A stretch of DNA of 64,000 nt, from contig OZ010596.1 in the NCBI GenBank assembly GCA_963932145.1, positions 88,036,992 through 88,100,991 of the forward strand, given 5' to 3'. Within the stretch, counting starts at the first letter, position 1, and every line of letters begins with the position of its first letter. The translations under genes were made by a program, and so were the position numbers. Positions 1 to 11,363 of the stretch are shown here, one piece after another. The notes beneath the pieces were generated by a model that worked only from the letters and a program-made list of their open reading frames with translations, did no database searches and was not told where the DNA came from. The stretch is from Acanthosepion lycidas. Lineage: Eukaryota > Mollusca > Cephalopoda > Sepiida > Sepiidae.

Positions 1-324
1 TACTTATGCAAGTTGAACATTCTACCACAGATGGAGAAAGCATTCATTTTCTTTTTTCTTGTAAACATCAAATATTTGCATAAAAAATAACTGAATTAAA
101 GAAAGCATTTTTGAAAGCTTTAGAATTTATCTGAACATATATTAAATCAAAAAAACATCATAATCCATGGGTAATAAGGGAAGTAACAAAACACCTTCAA
201 GGTTGTAGTTTTAGGAAACATACAAAAAGTAAGGGTCCAGTTTTGCATTATATTTACATGGTAATTAGTAATTCGTATAGACGGTAATAAGAAGATTCCA
301 TGTTTTTTTAGGATTGTCCTAGAG
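1..324. other. AT-rich spacer, nothing recognised
   Basis: No coding signal, RNA gene or repeat family was recognised. The stretch ends at the target-site duplication of the hAT element that follows. Confidence 0.5.
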
Positions 325-621
325 CAGTAGTTTCCAAACGGTGTGACACGCCTTTCAGGTGCAGGGGAAGAGGATAGCAGGTGACAGAAGATATTAATGA
401 TGATTAATAGCAGAAATAAACTGAAAAGACGTTTGAATTACTTTTCACTTAATTTCATTTGTCGGTGGATTATTTTGAAAAAAAAATAGCTAGGGAAAGA
501 CATTTAAACATTGACTTCCAAACAGTGCGGCGCGCCTCATATGTGCGGCGGAAGGGGATAGCAGGTGAGGCGGAAGAAGATAGCAGGTGAGGCGGAATGA
601 TTGAAAAAGATTTAGAAACAA

Positions 622-1250
622 TATCTGTCTATATTTCTGAGATGAGGTATTATGTACAATATTTACATTATTCGGACTATTGTCCTCATCTTTGTCGTCA
701 TATTTATTACTACGTTTCGGCCCTTTAGTATCTGTCTATATTTCTGAGATGAGGTATTATCTACACTATTTACATTATTCGGACTATTGTCCTCATCTTT
801 GTCGCCATATTTATTACAACGTTTCGGCCCTTTAGTATCTGTCTATATTTCTGAGATGAGGTATTATCTACACTATTTACATTATTCGGACTATTGTCCT
901 CATCTTTGTCGCCATATTTATTACTACGTTTCGGCCCTTTAGTATCTGTCTATATTTCTGAGATGAGGTATTATCTACACTATTTACATTATTCGGACTA
1001 TTGTCCTCATCTTTGTCGCCATATTTATTACAACGTTTCGGCCCTTTAGTATCTGTCTATATTTCTGAGATGAGGTATTATCTACACTATTTACATTATT
1101 CGGACTATTGTCCTCATCTTTGTCGCCATATTTATTACAACGTTTCGGCCCTTTAGTATCTGTCTATATTTCTGAGATGAGGTATTATCTACACTATTTA
1201 CATTATTCGGACTATTGTCCTCATCTTTGTCGCCATATTTATTACTTTCG
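622..1250 (-). repeat. 107-bp tandem array A (SINE-R tail), about 6 units
   Basis: The phrase tatctgtctatatttctg recurs at 622, 729, 836, 943, 1050 and 1157, a constant 107-bp period with very few differences. On the minus strand each unit contains gccgaaacgttgtaata, then gatgaggacaatagtcc, then atacctcatctcagaaat. The array belongs to the SINE-R family also present at 1336-1650, 17903-18631 and 24276-25000. The high identity between units points to recent homogenisation. Confidence 0.9.
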
Positions 1251-1335
1251 GAAAGACATTTAAACCATTCAACAGAATTATCACAACAATTACTGAAAAT
1301 TCATCTTAAATAACAGTAAGTTCTATTTACTTTTT

Positions 1336-1650
1336 TCGGACTATTGTCCTCATCTTTGTCACCATATTTATTACAACGTTGTACGCTCCGCTCTTCTTCA
1401 GGTAGTTGGAATGTCGAACTAGACCCTTTATTTCACTCACTAGGATAAACTGTTCTAGTTCCACGTGCCATGTCTAATGGATGTCAGTTATCGGTTATCT
1501 CCTGTTAATTCCCCTCTCCAAGTTCTCCACTGTCTTTATTCAGTTCAGTTCGACATTCCAACCACCTGAAGAAGGCCGGAGCGTACAACGGCCGAAACGT
1601 TGTAATAGATATGGCAACAAAAATGAGGACAATAGTCCGAATGATTTAGA
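1336..1650. mobile_element. SINE-R, two copies in inverted orientation
   Basis: A minus-strand copy (about 1336-1545) and a plus-strand copy (about 1543-1650) meet back to back. Both carry the motif cacctgaagaaggccgg or its near match, then gtacaacg, then gaaacgttgtaata. The minus copy also includes the SINE-R body (aattaacagg, ggcacgtggaactagaac) that is shared with 24425-24600. No tRNA head is visible here, so both copies are 5'-truncated or rearranged. Confidence 0.65.
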
Positions 1651-2129
1651 AACAATTTTTAAAAAAATCATATGCCAAAAACAAATATAATTTCAAAATT
1701 TAAAATATTATTATGGATTATTTGAAACTGCATGCATGAAACCCTGTATAAATAGTTATAAATAATTATTTACCAATTTTATCATTGTGATACTTTTGCA
1801 TTATATCAAATATTAAGAATATAGTAACTAGGGTCTGCAAATTGGAGGAGAGTGTTATCAATGATAATGTTTTGACTTCGAATCCGAGGTTATCTCCCTT
1901 TAACCCTCTCTCTGTTTTTTTGGTTTTTTATTTTTAAATGTACCTTTTATCACATAAAATTTTGTGAGACGCGAGCAAATTTTAATTCCTGAAATGCGAC
2001 CCAGAGAAAAATTAATTTGGAAACGACTATTCTAGAAGTTACTAGCTTAGAAAATAAAGGCCTTGCTTCATTAATTGCTTTATGAATAAGATATATAATG
2101 GACACTATTGTCTTAAGAAACTTACCGTT

Positions 2130-2480
2130 GTGTTAAAAAAAATGCTTTTTTACGATATTTTAAACTAAAAGTAATTTTTTTTTTTCTAATTAAATTAATT
2201 GGACTTTAAATCAGCTAATCTTCCTTATATAACATTTCTGAAAACTATATTTTATTTGTGAAAGATTTTTTTTTTAATAAAGAGAATTATGTTACCGACA
2301 ATTATAAATATATCGAAAATTAGCCATTTTAATCGATTTAAAAATCATTGGAATCAATTTAAATTCGCTTTGAAATGCAGCAAATAATCTTTTTATTGAA
2401 AATATTAAAATTTAATCAGTTAATCAGGTTGCAGTTAAAACTACAATAAAATCCTCAAGAAAGATTTTTTTTCATTTTCA
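2130..2480. repeat. Dispersed repeat D1, copy 1
   Basis: This 350-bp AT-rich block aligns by eye along its whole length with 16698-17050. Shared phrases in order include aaatgcttttt, ctttaaatcagctaat, gagaattatgtt, gcagcaaa and ctaaaatcc-like ends. There is no coding capacity. The family is unassigned; an old non-autonomous DNA transposon is possible. Confidence 0.6.
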
Positions 2481-2850
2481 AAATGCATCTTAAACCTTAG
2501 ATGTTGCTTTTATCTGGGAATTACCTAAATGTATATTTTTACACACAGGTTAAACATCAAACAGGTTAAACATCAAACATTATTTCCAATGTGAGCTTCA
2601 TTATAATCCAAATTGATTCTAAATCTAAAAATGCAATGTCTCTTCGAGAGATGGAAAATCATGGTTTTCCACAGATCCCTTTTCTTTTCTTTTTTTTTTT
2701 TTTTAAATCATTTTACCCAATATAAGAGGCAAGGAATATGAAAGACGATAAGAAAAAGAAAACTTTCTTATTTTCCCCAACAATTCATTTTGTTTTGAGA
2801 ATCGACTCTCGACTAATACAAATTATATTGAGCGAACACAAAAAATAATA

Positions 2851-2930
2851 TTAGGTTGGTGCAAAAATAATTTCGTTTTTTAACATATGTTACTATGGGA
2901 GAAAACGAAATTATTTTTGCACCACCCTAA
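2851..2930. mobile_element. Mariner-derived MITE, 80 bp
   Basis: The element is a near-perfect foldback. It begins TTAGGTTGGTGCAAAAATAA and ends with the reverse complement, ttatttttgcaccaccctaa, and it is flanked by TA on both sides. The terminal sequence is that of Hsmar1/MADE1-type mariners. Size and layout match the 80-bp MADE1 elements known from primates, and three relatives with different centres lie elsewhere in the window. Confidence 0.9.
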
Positions 2931-2939
2931 TAGTTTAAG

Positions 2940-3360
2940 CAAAATTCAAGGTCATCGGTCCTGACCTGGCATCTCGGCTTCAATCACTTTCCCGCCTCCT
3001 TGTACCTTTTCTATAAATATTTTCATGGCAAATGTACTGATGAGCTTTCTTCTTTGATACATAATCTTCATTAATTAAAGTGTAATACTAGATTGGCAGT
3101 TAGGTCTCATCACTTTATTGTTGAAATTACTAAATATAACAGTAAGTTCTATTCTAATAGTTTCGTACTTTTCTTCCAGCTTCTTGCTTTCCTACCAATT
3201 TCAATCTTCAAAAATCTAAATGCAACGTCAATCGTCATTTTCTGTTTCCTTGACTCCTGTTCTTGCTCCTCAATAATATTTTCTAAGTTTCCTTTACTCT
3301 CACTAACTTCTTATGATAACAATAGAACTAGGATCAGAATTATTTTTTTTAACTAATAGG
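2940..3360 (+). pseudogene. CR1-like LINE, 3' end fragment
   Basis: Translation of 2950-3000 gives IGPDLASRLQS, and around 3010-3350 it gives pieces matching the C-terminal region of the CR1-like LINE seen elsewhere in this window: a SFFYKYFHGNCSDE-type segment, then SHHFIVEITKYNSKFYSNSF and FKNLNATS. The reading frame is broken several times. Only the region downstream of the reverse transcriptase core survives. The mariner MITE at 2851-2930 ends 9 bases upstream. Confidence 0.7.
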
Positions 3361-3661
3361 GAAAATTAATTGGTTTTAAAAGTATACCTCCAGAATTGTG
3401 ACATCAAAGTGAAGGCCTTGAAACGAATCCTGGTTAAAAAAAAAAAAAAAAAAGTGCCAGAAAAAAAGTAATAGGAAAAAAGAAACAGGACAGTATTAGC
3501 CCACAGCGTACAAAAGCCCAGCATCTTATCTCAAAAGTTGATAACATCCTAGTCTCATAAATAAATTGAAAATTCAAGGAATTTTTAATTCAAATGTTAA
3601 TATCAAATTGAGACTATTTCACATAAATTCGGGTCTTATTGGTCAACCTAAATATGAAATA

Positions 3662-4400
3662 CTAGCAGCATGGCCCGGCGTTGCCCGTGCTTGATTCAAA
3701 AATCGTACGACTCATACAGCACTTGACTTAAAATATTTTTGCCTTCCTTGCATTTAAAGGAGTGCCCTTTGCCATGCTGATGTTGCTACATGCCTTACTT
3801 CTTGCCTACCTCACACTGCGAATTTTTTCTAAGCTCTATACTAAACATTAAATCTTTTACGAAAAAAGATCTAAACAAAATGAACACAAAACGATCAGCT
3901 TAAAAAAAAGGACTCGTAACTGGAAAAACCGAATGAAAAAAAGAATGTTAACAACAAATACTTTTTCACATCCAACACAGTTCTGCGGAATCAGAATCAA
4001 CGTTGAGTTTAAGCAAGCGAATGAGCCAATTGGAGTAAAATGCCATGCACATTTAAATTTTTCCCACTTGTGACGACTGCAGCTATCGATTTTTTTGTTA
4101 ACATTCGTGTCAGTCAGCTGTTGGCTCTCACACTGGCCAATAGAATCTTCCTGCCTATTTGTGGCAGCCAGCTATAGGCTCTCACTCTGGCCAGTAGAAA
4201 ATGGCCGCAAACTACATGAAAAGTGCCGTAGAAGCATGAAAAAATCGATTATTTCCACTATCGATAGGAGTTGGGAACTTGGAGTATGTGAATGTAAATG
4301 TTGGTGCAAATCCGTCTAAAATTGCGGCCGTGCATTCGTTACTTACACCCCCCCCCCACACACACACTCACACACATCCTGTCTTTTATAGATAGAGAGA
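3662..4400 (-). mobile_element. Non-autonomous Helitron, family N2
   Basis: On the minus strand the element starts TCTCTCTATCTATAAAAGAC and ends with the hairpin CGGGCAACGCCGGG, then a short spacer and CTAG, followed by T. This is the Helitron plan: 5'-TC, a 3' hairpin about 10 bases before CTRR, insertion between A and T, and no target-site duplication. There is no Rep/helicase. It is a close relative of 12804-13587. Confidence 0.8.
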
Positions 4401-4669
4401 TATCGAATATTTGAACTTGGCATTGTTAAAATCTATCTTCGTATACGATCTCCGTGGTTGTTTACGTTTTGGCGCAAAATTAAAAAAAACAACTTTCTTC
4501 TTAAGGGTATCTTCACATACAGTTGGATCATATGTGATACTAGGACTATTGAATATTGAATATGTGACTGTAGCATTATTAGAAAAAGGTTTCAGAAGTT
4601 GGATCGTTTACTATGGATTTCTGTTTCAAACAGTGCAGACTCGTGAAATACCCGAAGATAACTTTATTA

Positions 4670-5040
4670 CCAGCTACCATAATTTAATTGTGACTTTTTT
4701 CCCTAGACTAAATTGTGAATTTTTCTCTGTTTTTCCAAGCTAAGATTGTTACTTTTTCCGTGACATTTTTTCAAAGCGAAAATTATGATTTTCACGTATC
4801 TTTTTTTCCTATAAAAAATGACTTTTTCCAAGTCAAGATTGTGACCTTTTTCAAGGCTAAAATTGTGACTTTTTCACGTATCTTTTTTCTTAGTCAAAAT
4901 TATGGTTTTTCCAAACTAAGATTGTGACTTATTTTGTGTGATATCTTTTTTTAAAGCTAGAATTGCGACTTTTTCACATACCGTCTATCCTAGTCAAAAT
5001 TGTGACATTTTTTCTGTGACAATTTCCCCTGTGCCTTTGT
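4670..5040 (+). repeat. Degenerate tandem repeat within D2
   Basis: About eight imperfect units of roughly 45-55 bases follow the pattern aaaattgtgactttttc, then acgtatctttttt, then cctagtc or aagcta. A two-unit version lies at the matching place in the other D2 copy (26487-26545), so the array expanded after the copies separated. Confidence 0.65.
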
Positions 5041-5236
5041 TAACGGCTACGATTGAAACTGCTTCAAACGAATTGTAATTATTACAATACACAAATCTAA
5101 TTTTGACTTAATCAGAAATTTTGTTGTGAAACTCGGGATATATGTTTATTTTATCTTCCTTTTTCTCCAGCATTTTAAATTGAGTGTTTTAGCAACACCC
5201 ACCCACATCGTTGCATTGTTACTGTTAACATCAATA

Positions 5237-5301
5237 ATGGCGACGGGTGAGGTGGCAACCCAGGTCAGAGAGGTGGAGGCGGGGCATAAGCAGGTTTGTA
5301 G
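5237..5301 (+). CDS. Candidate first coding exon (weak)
   Basis: A short GC-rich island in AT-rich DNA holds an ATG in good context (aataATGG). An open frame of about 21 codons reads MATGEVATQVREVEAGHKQV and runs into a consensus splice donor (TTTGTAG|GTAAGA). The composition and purine-rich triplets differ from the flanks. No downstream exon or homologue was recognised, and such a short frame can occur by chance or within an unrecognised repeat. It is listed because it is the only host-exon-like signal in the window. Confidence 0.2.
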
Positions 5302-6284
5302 GTAAGAAAAGTGTTTTCGTCTCGCTAAATCCTGTTTTTTCGCTATTCAATGGCTGTATCGCTCCCGTCCTAGCCTTGACCTACCTACTCTTTCTATAGT
5401 ATTTTTTTTTTTTTTTTTTTTTTTTAAAGCTTCCCGTTTAATTACGAATACGCATATTAAAATATCAGTAAAAATAAAAATAGATTAAAAAAAGACACCA
5501 AAACTCACTAACGATCCTAATGACACTTATTTTCTGACAATCTCCAATTTCATTTTTTTTTTTTTTTTAAATATCTTTAGAAAAGTTGCATATTTTCTTC
5601 TTACTCGAGTCCAGAAAAAAAGTCAATGTCTGAGAAAAAAAAAAAAGTTATTTGTATTCCCACTTTGAAGATTGTGCTGCGTCAGTCCCTCAGTTTTGAT
5701 CTTAGATCGAACGAATTTAAAAAAAAAGGATAAAAATAGCATATCTATTAAGAATCAATCTCCATGATACACAGAGTCAAACGGAAAACTTTAAAAGCTC
5801 ACACAGCGCTGTAAATAAGAGACCAACAACTAAAAATAGGACACTTCATCAGCAAGTTACTCTGTCAGACGAGTACTGCATGTGATCGATCGTCAGTCCT
5901 CCCCAAATTTGTAGTCTTGTACCAGACAAAACTACTAAACTTTCTTTAAGTATTTTAAAAGAGCGATTAAAACACGATAAAAAATGTTTTATTTAAAGTT
6001 TAAATAATTCTGAGCATCAATTATTTTTTTAAATTCTGTCAGGATTTTTATAAACAGTCTTGGTATTTAATTTAATTAAATAAATTAAATATATTATCGA
6101 CGAAGTAATTACTGCAAACATTAGAAAATATCCTGACACACTTCTGAGTTAAATAACATTCAGATATAATACATGCTGATAATTTTTAAACAAGGACTAG
6201 TTGAATTTTACCTGAAAAATTCAAACAGAATGCTCAAAGTAATTAAAAGAAAATTAAAGAAATGTTTTTTTGAGTGATTAGTAA
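5302..6284. other. AT-rich spacer with homopolymer runs
   Basis: It holds several long T or A runs (for example near 5402-5427) and no coding signal or recognised repeat family. Confidence 0.4.
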
Positions 6285-6490
6285 TATTTAGGCCCCCGCC
6301 ACGAGGGTTACATATGGCACAAGGCCGGGTTTAACGTGGGATTTCCTAGCCCGTAGGCTCTGCCAAAAATATTCCCTCTTTGAACCCGCATAAACGGGTT
6401 CAGGGCAGTCAACCACATCGAACGAGACTCTGCCCTCGTCCGGGTTCCTTTCCGCCCGAAAGCAGAGAGTTAGACTGTCACTTAGCCCGA
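6285..6490 (-). mobile_element. GC-rich SINE-like repeat S2
   Basis: This copy shares atggcacaaggcc, ttaacgtggg, the hairpin gaacccgcataaacgggttc, gactctgccct and gggttcctttccgcc with the tandem copies at 38551-39010. The motif GGCCTTGTGCCAT on the minus strand matches the Tx1-like LINE 3' UTR and SINEs S3 and S4, which suggests a minus orientation with the tail at the left. No clear tRNA head was identified. Confidence 0.6.
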
Positions 6491-7933
6491 ATGATTAGTA
6501 ACCGTAGTGATTGAAGCAGGACTTAAAAGTTACAGATAAAGATTTTTATTTAACTCATTCACTGTATGCTCCGTATCAAGCAGAGTTTCACATGAACGAT
6601 ACCATACCCATCAGTTGAAGGCCACCATTTGCAACAATCAACAAAGCACAGTTTCGTAAAATATCATACAGGACATGGCCCAGCATCATTTTGTGCCACG
6701 AAAACGATGATGTTGTTTTCGATGTGTGACAGCGTCAATGAAATTGAATAAACTGAATCCAGTAGATGTGCTTTGTATTACTTGTTCCTCTACTGTTCTC
6801 ATTATATTTTGGTAATGGGGTGACAGTACTTTCGGACCACCCTGTAGGCGACCAGAATTACCAGAAAAAAGTCGTCACGTACGTTTCATTAAAAACAGAA
6901 GTATAACTTCGGCTTTTAATTTATGCGGGGGAAAATAAATATTTTTATTTAAAATAGATATTGTGTTGTTTTATAATGAACAAAGCAAGATCTAGATTTA
7001 AAATTCAAATGCTAAGTACTGACTCGTTGATTTTGTTAGAAATTAAAAAGACTCGAATTTACAAACTTTGCTTAAAACAAAATTCAAATAATCTTCAATT
7101 CTCAGAAACAAATTCTTTTACGGACCTTTTCGCGAGCCGACGCGAAGTTTGTTAGTCGTCCAATGGAAAAGCCCGAATCCTATCCGGGAGTGAATTCCCA
7201 AATGACCTTTTCAAGCCCCACAAACAAATAAAAGACGGGCAAGTTCGCCTGTCACCAGAGAGGAGACGAGCGTATTTTCACGTCCCTTGACAAACGTCAA
7301 GCGATCGTTATTAACTCTACCTTTCTCCCTCATCTCTTTTATACTTGATAAACGAACGGAACATTTTAAGACTGAGCGATTACTTCAAAGACATTCCTAC
7401 CCTACGATAACGCTCATACATACATACATACGTACATACATACATCCACACATACGTTCCTGCCTACGTACACATAAACTAATTCTTGCAAGGACTACTA
7501 CGAACATTTTGACGACCTTGTATCAACTAAAATACATTAATTTTATTTGTAAAGACCTAAATTGATTTATATGTATATAAATTTTGACTTTGTTTAACTT
7601 ACAATTTGATTTTCTTATTTTATACCCCGTCTTATGGTGGGCTATCTAACTAACAAGGCCAAATCAAACTAATCTGTTTCAACACTCATACGCTTCACTA
7701 TAACTGATAACCCACTATAGTTTACAGCTCGTCTGAAATATTGGTCCCATGTGGGAGAATGAAAATTTCATTATTATTAATGGCGCTTTTGTTACAGACA
7801 AAATTATTTTAGCACCGTCTTTTTTCACCAAGGCGGCAAATATGGATTCATTTAAAAAAAAAAAAAATTGGTACAGATTGAAAGAGCTAAGATTAAAAGA
7901 TTTAAATTATTTCAGTGTAAAAATGAAACTAAA
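6491..7933. other. Spacer without recognised genes
   Basis: It contains a short catacatacatacgtacata microsatellite (about 7418-7445) and short open frames that look random. Nothing else was recognised. Confidence 0.4.
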
Positions 7934-8225
7934 TCTTACTTATTATAAAACGCAGATTGTGTGTGTGTGTCTGTACGTTTATATATTGGATCGGATTTCC
8001 TACATTTTTCAACCGATTTCAACAAAACTTCACAGGACTACGTAAAATTACCTTGCGGTGGTTCTGACAGCGCCAAAAATTGGAAAAACACAATCGTTTT
8101 TGTATGAAATCAATTTGAAAACACGATTAAGAGACATTAATAAAAGGGGGACAACTCATATCAAGTTATACTTATTAATATCGAGTTATCGAGTTATACT
8201 TATTATAAAACCTAGGTTGGTTGTT

Positions 8226-8263
<38 letters not shown>

Positions 8264-8661
8264 CGTTTATATATGGGATCGGATTTCCTACATTTTTCAA
8301 CCGATTTCAACAAAACTTCACTTTTTTTGGCAGGTAGTGTTTCTTATTGTCTTGCACACTTTTTTCTTTATTTTTACATTCAGAATGCTTTAAAAATTCC
8401 ATTTACAAGACAATTGTTTATAATAAAATTCTATTCAATCGATAGACTCATAACGATTGAAAACAATGTTTTTGTTTGAGTTTGGGTTTGACCAATTCGA
8501 TAAAAAAAATAAAAAAAATAAAATAAAATAATTAAGACATGCGTGTCCGTCAACCTTAAACAATAATCTTTGTCAATTTTATTTTTCAGTCTTTATGATG
8601 GTCGATACTTGATCTATCTCTTACTGTTACATCCCCGGGCAACGCCGGGCTCTACTGCTAG
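7934..8661 (+). mobile_element. Non-autonomous Helitron, family N1, copy 1
   Basis: It starts TCTTACTTATTATAAAACGC after an A and ends with the hairpin CCCGGGCAACGCCGGG, a 9-base spacer and CTAG before a T, so termini and the A|T insertion site fit a Helitron. The 5' terminal segment occurs twice: tattataaaac, a TG run, then atttcctacatttttcaacc at 7944-8020 and again at 8206-8310. There is no coding capacity. The second copy is at 48424-49158. Confidence 0.85.
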
Positions 8662-8891
8662 TTAAATATAAAACTAAAACTTTATTTTACATGATGACCA
8701 GAAAATTATAATAGAATAAAATAACTCAACAAATTATTTATTTATTCAAATTAAAATGTAAATTGCTTATTATCTTAATTTCAATTCTAATTCTATTATT
8801 TGTCTTTAATTTAGTTAAAACTTACGGTCAAATGACCTTGAAAACACCAATACTCGTTTAATCCACAGTATTAAGCAGTGTTATAAACATA

Positions 8892-9045
8892 GAGTGTAAC
8901 CCGGATATAAGAGAGTTGTCGGGACCGGAGAAGAAGTCTCTTATATCAGGGTTTCGTCTATTTTGTTTAGGTAAGTATGGCTCTAATTTGGGACCAGAGC
9001 AAATCTATCTTATATCCGGGTTTCTCTTATATCCGGGTTACACTG
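8892..9045. mobile_element. Pogo/Tigger-like MITE, 154 bp
   Basis: The inverted ends GAGTGTAACCCGGATATAAG and its complement (ctcttatatccgggttacactg) are flanked by TA. Further inverted repeats lie inside (tctcttatatcaggg, atcttatatccggg). The terminal sequence resembles pogo-superfamily ends (CAGT.TAA.CCGGATATAA). No transposase is present. Confidence 0.75.
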
Positions 9046-9289
9046 TACTTATTTTTCTTCTTAGTACAGTTAGTTAATTTGACACTGAAATCATTTCGTT
9101 CATTAATCTGTCCCTAACACATTCACTCCCACACATTTCACATGGGAACGTTTTTCCAGATAAACAGCTACATTCTTCTGAAGACTACTTACTATGTTAA
9201 TAAAATAAAGTCAGTCAGTTATGTGCCATGCGTGATACACGTTGGGGCGATCATGTATCTTCTGATACCTGACTGACGAAGCAGATTTT

Positions 9290-9515
9290 TTTTCTTCCCG
9301 CAGTAGGTTGCTATTTCTTTCTGATTGTAGACCAGTTGCCATCCAAGGTCTGTCCTGCTATTTTTTACCCATAGCTGGGGAAAGAAAAAGAGGATTCATA
9401 CTTTTCCCCAAAGTTATTAGCACCTAAGTGAATGTAATGGATTCGACTGGAATTCGAACTTGGCTCTCCGATTCTTCAATCGGAGCCGCTATTCATTACC
9501 CCGACGTGCCGCCTG
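9290..9515 (-). mobile_element. tRNA-derived SINE S1, copy 1
   Basis: On the minus strand a tRNA-like head has an A-box-like ggggtaatgaatagcgg, an anticodon-like arm, and a B-box-like aagttcgaattcc. The body follows (cattacattcacttagg, cccagctatgggta, ccttggatggcaactggtc). The same order recurs at 26226-26450 and 63640-63800, and the head alone at about 16320-16370. Confidence 0.7.
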
Positions 9516-10228
9516 CTTAATGCATTTATATGAAATAAATACATTGAAAACTTATTGTGAACATTTAAATTTAAATATTTCATGACTAAATATTTAAACA
9601 TAAACATTTAAATTTAACTTTTTAAACGAATTAAATTAAAATATTTTATCTCATAAAAATATTATTTTATTACTCAAAATAAAATAAATGAGAATATTCG
9701 TTTTTTAAATTTTCTGTAAGGCATTTTCCCAACCCAAACCAGATGACCTTTTCCTCTAAACTAGTGGTGGGCAAACTTTTCAGACCGAAGGGCGCATCAA
9801 TGGGCAATGAAAAGTCAAAGGGTCGCACCTTTTAAAATCGAACGATGCGCTCTAACATAATGGTTAATAAAAAAACAAATTCATAATCCAACACTAGCAA
9901 TTTAATAGGAAAAATATTCCTTGGTAAACTGCACTCTCTAAGAATCACGTATATAGTCAAACCAACCAATCACAAGCCAGAATATGTTGGCAACAATTAG
10001 AAAGAATGCTATTCTGTTCTTTTACTCTTCCTCTTTTTCTGCCAAGATCTGTCAGGCACAGGACGTCAAAATCGTCTCTGATTCTACCTGCACTTTGACA
10101 TGAGAGCCGTACTATATTAGTACGTAAACGAAATCATTCTACAAACACCAAGGACTTCAGTTGACTGGACTAATATTGTTTCATTATAATATAGCCGCAA
10201 AGAGAACAATTTATTTACAAAAAGAACT

Positions 10229-10409
10229 CTTATTTCTATAGTATTTGTATATATGAACTTCAATAATATTCCTTTTTCACTTTCAGTTTGTGTTCCGTCT
10301 TTTTCCTGTATTGATATTATTTGCGGCTTAAATCGCCATAGAGTAGAGCAATAGATATTTATTATAAACTGTCACATTGGAACATTTAAGTTAGCACAAC
10401 AAAAATGCA

Positions 10410-10455
<46 letters not shown>

Positions 10456-10780
10456 TATAGATATATATATATGATATATGCATTTTTGTCGTGGTAACTT
10501 CCAATATAACAGTGTAATATATATATATGTATGTGGGGGGTGCGTGCGTGTGTGTGTTTGTGTGTGTGTGTGTGATTTGTGACTTCGTGCTAGCACAGCT
10601 ATCGTCGGCCCCCAAGGATTACGTCTGCCCAATTTCACTCACAAGGCTTGGGCTTAGAACAAGAACTATTATTTCTATAGTATTTGTATATATGAACTTC
10701 AATAATATTCCTTTTTAACTTTCAGTTTGTGTTCCGTCTTCTTCCTGTATTGATATTATTTGCGGCTTAAATCGCCATAT
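10229..10780. repeat. 112-bp direct repeat around a TA-rich foldback
   Basis: The segment ttatttctatagtatttgta through gcttaaatcgccata occurs at 10229-10340 and again at 10669-10780. It includes the 3' end of the hAT transposase frame, so that end is duplicated. Between the copies lies a foldback (about 10370-10525) with inverted arms (gcacaacaaaaatgcat and its complement) around a TA microsatellite, probably a separate small MITE insertion. Confidence 0.65.
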
Positions 10781-10841
10781 GTAGAAACTCTCATCACTGC
10801 ATTTAAGTTTGTGTCTGACACCATGGACCTATTCTTGGACT

Positions 10842-10979
10842 TGTTGAGGACCGTGTGTGTTAATGTTAGTTTGTATTAGAAACACGTGTGTAACTCCTGG
10901 TAAAATATTAAAACGTCCAACTACAAGAAAATGGCCGGACTTGAATTAAGTCCAACTGAAGATAAAGAAGACAAACAAG

Positions 10980-11049
<70 letters not shown>

Positions 11050-11363
11050 AAATATATATATTAAATAAAACAATTTTACAATGGTCATAGACAATAATAT
11101 TTGTGTGTGCGTGAACGTTTGTGTCTGTTCTTTGGTGAATGTTCGTATTTTGGTGAATGTTCGTACGTACGTGTATGTGTGTATAATGTTCATGGCGTCT
11201 TCCACAAATGGGAAGACGTGGATCTTCTAAGAGAGCTTACATTGTAGTCATTGAAATGAAGAAATGAAAAAGAGAACGAGGCGAAAAGTCGCCCAGTATT
11301 TATAGTATAGGGAGAATGACCCCTAGTGACAATTTGGAAACTAAGGTGGAGCTAACTCCGACA
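10842..11363. mobile_element. Solo LTR, copy 1 (LTR retrotransposon fossil)
   Basis: It begins TGTTGAGGACCGTG and ends ACTCCGACA, with the 4-bp target duplication gact on both sides. It shares its whole layout with 23337-23916 and 49362-49828: taactcctg, ccactacaag, gaccgatatata, ttacaatg, agagaacgaggc, gctaactccgaca. A long TA tract lies inside. No internal retroelement genes remain. It lies inside the hAT transposase gene. The superfamily was not determined; Gypsy-like is a guess from the 4-bp duplication. Confidence 0.8.

Larger units (their letters stand above)
325..2029. mobile_element. hAT-type DNA transposon, non-autonomous, 1.7 kb
   Basis: The left end reads CAGTAGTTTCCAAACGG and the right end reads inwards as a matching TAGTCGTTTCCAAA, the style of hAT terminal inverted repeats. 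The flanking 8-mers tcctagag (317-324) and ttctagaa (2030-2037) agree at 6 of 8 positions, as expected of an old 8-bp hAT target-site duplication. The left subterminal sequence is partly repeated near 510-600 (gcggcgcgcctc, agcaggtgaggcgg). No transposase is present. The interior is largely filled by SINE-R copies and their 107-bp tandem repeats, which must have arrived or expanded after the hAT insertion. Boundaries are inferred from the terminal repeats. Confidence 0.6.
3440..5040. repeat. Dispersed repeat D2, copy 1, split by a Helitron
   Basis: Sequence on both sides of the Helitron at 3662-4400 matches 25840-26565 in the same order: acaggacagtattagc, aatttttaattcaaatgtt, cacataaattcgggtctta on the left, then aatatgtgactgtag, tttactatggatttctgtt and aactttattaccagc on the right. 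Removing the Helitron makes the two copies roughly colinear. No protein was recognised. Confidence 0.6.

Noticed and set aside
600-1260. GATGAGGACAATAGTCCGAAT in each 107-bp unit as an active hammerhead
   Set aside because: The stem and GAA match, but the essential C and U at the start of the core and the last A are absent, so catalysis is not expected.
8225-8479. VCVCVC frames in the Helitrons as proteins
   Set aside because: They come from the TG run inside non-autonomous Helitrons; no Rep or helicase motif is present.
10372-11205. Minus-strand frames rich in YIYIYI
   Set aside because: They are translations of TA and TG microsatellites.
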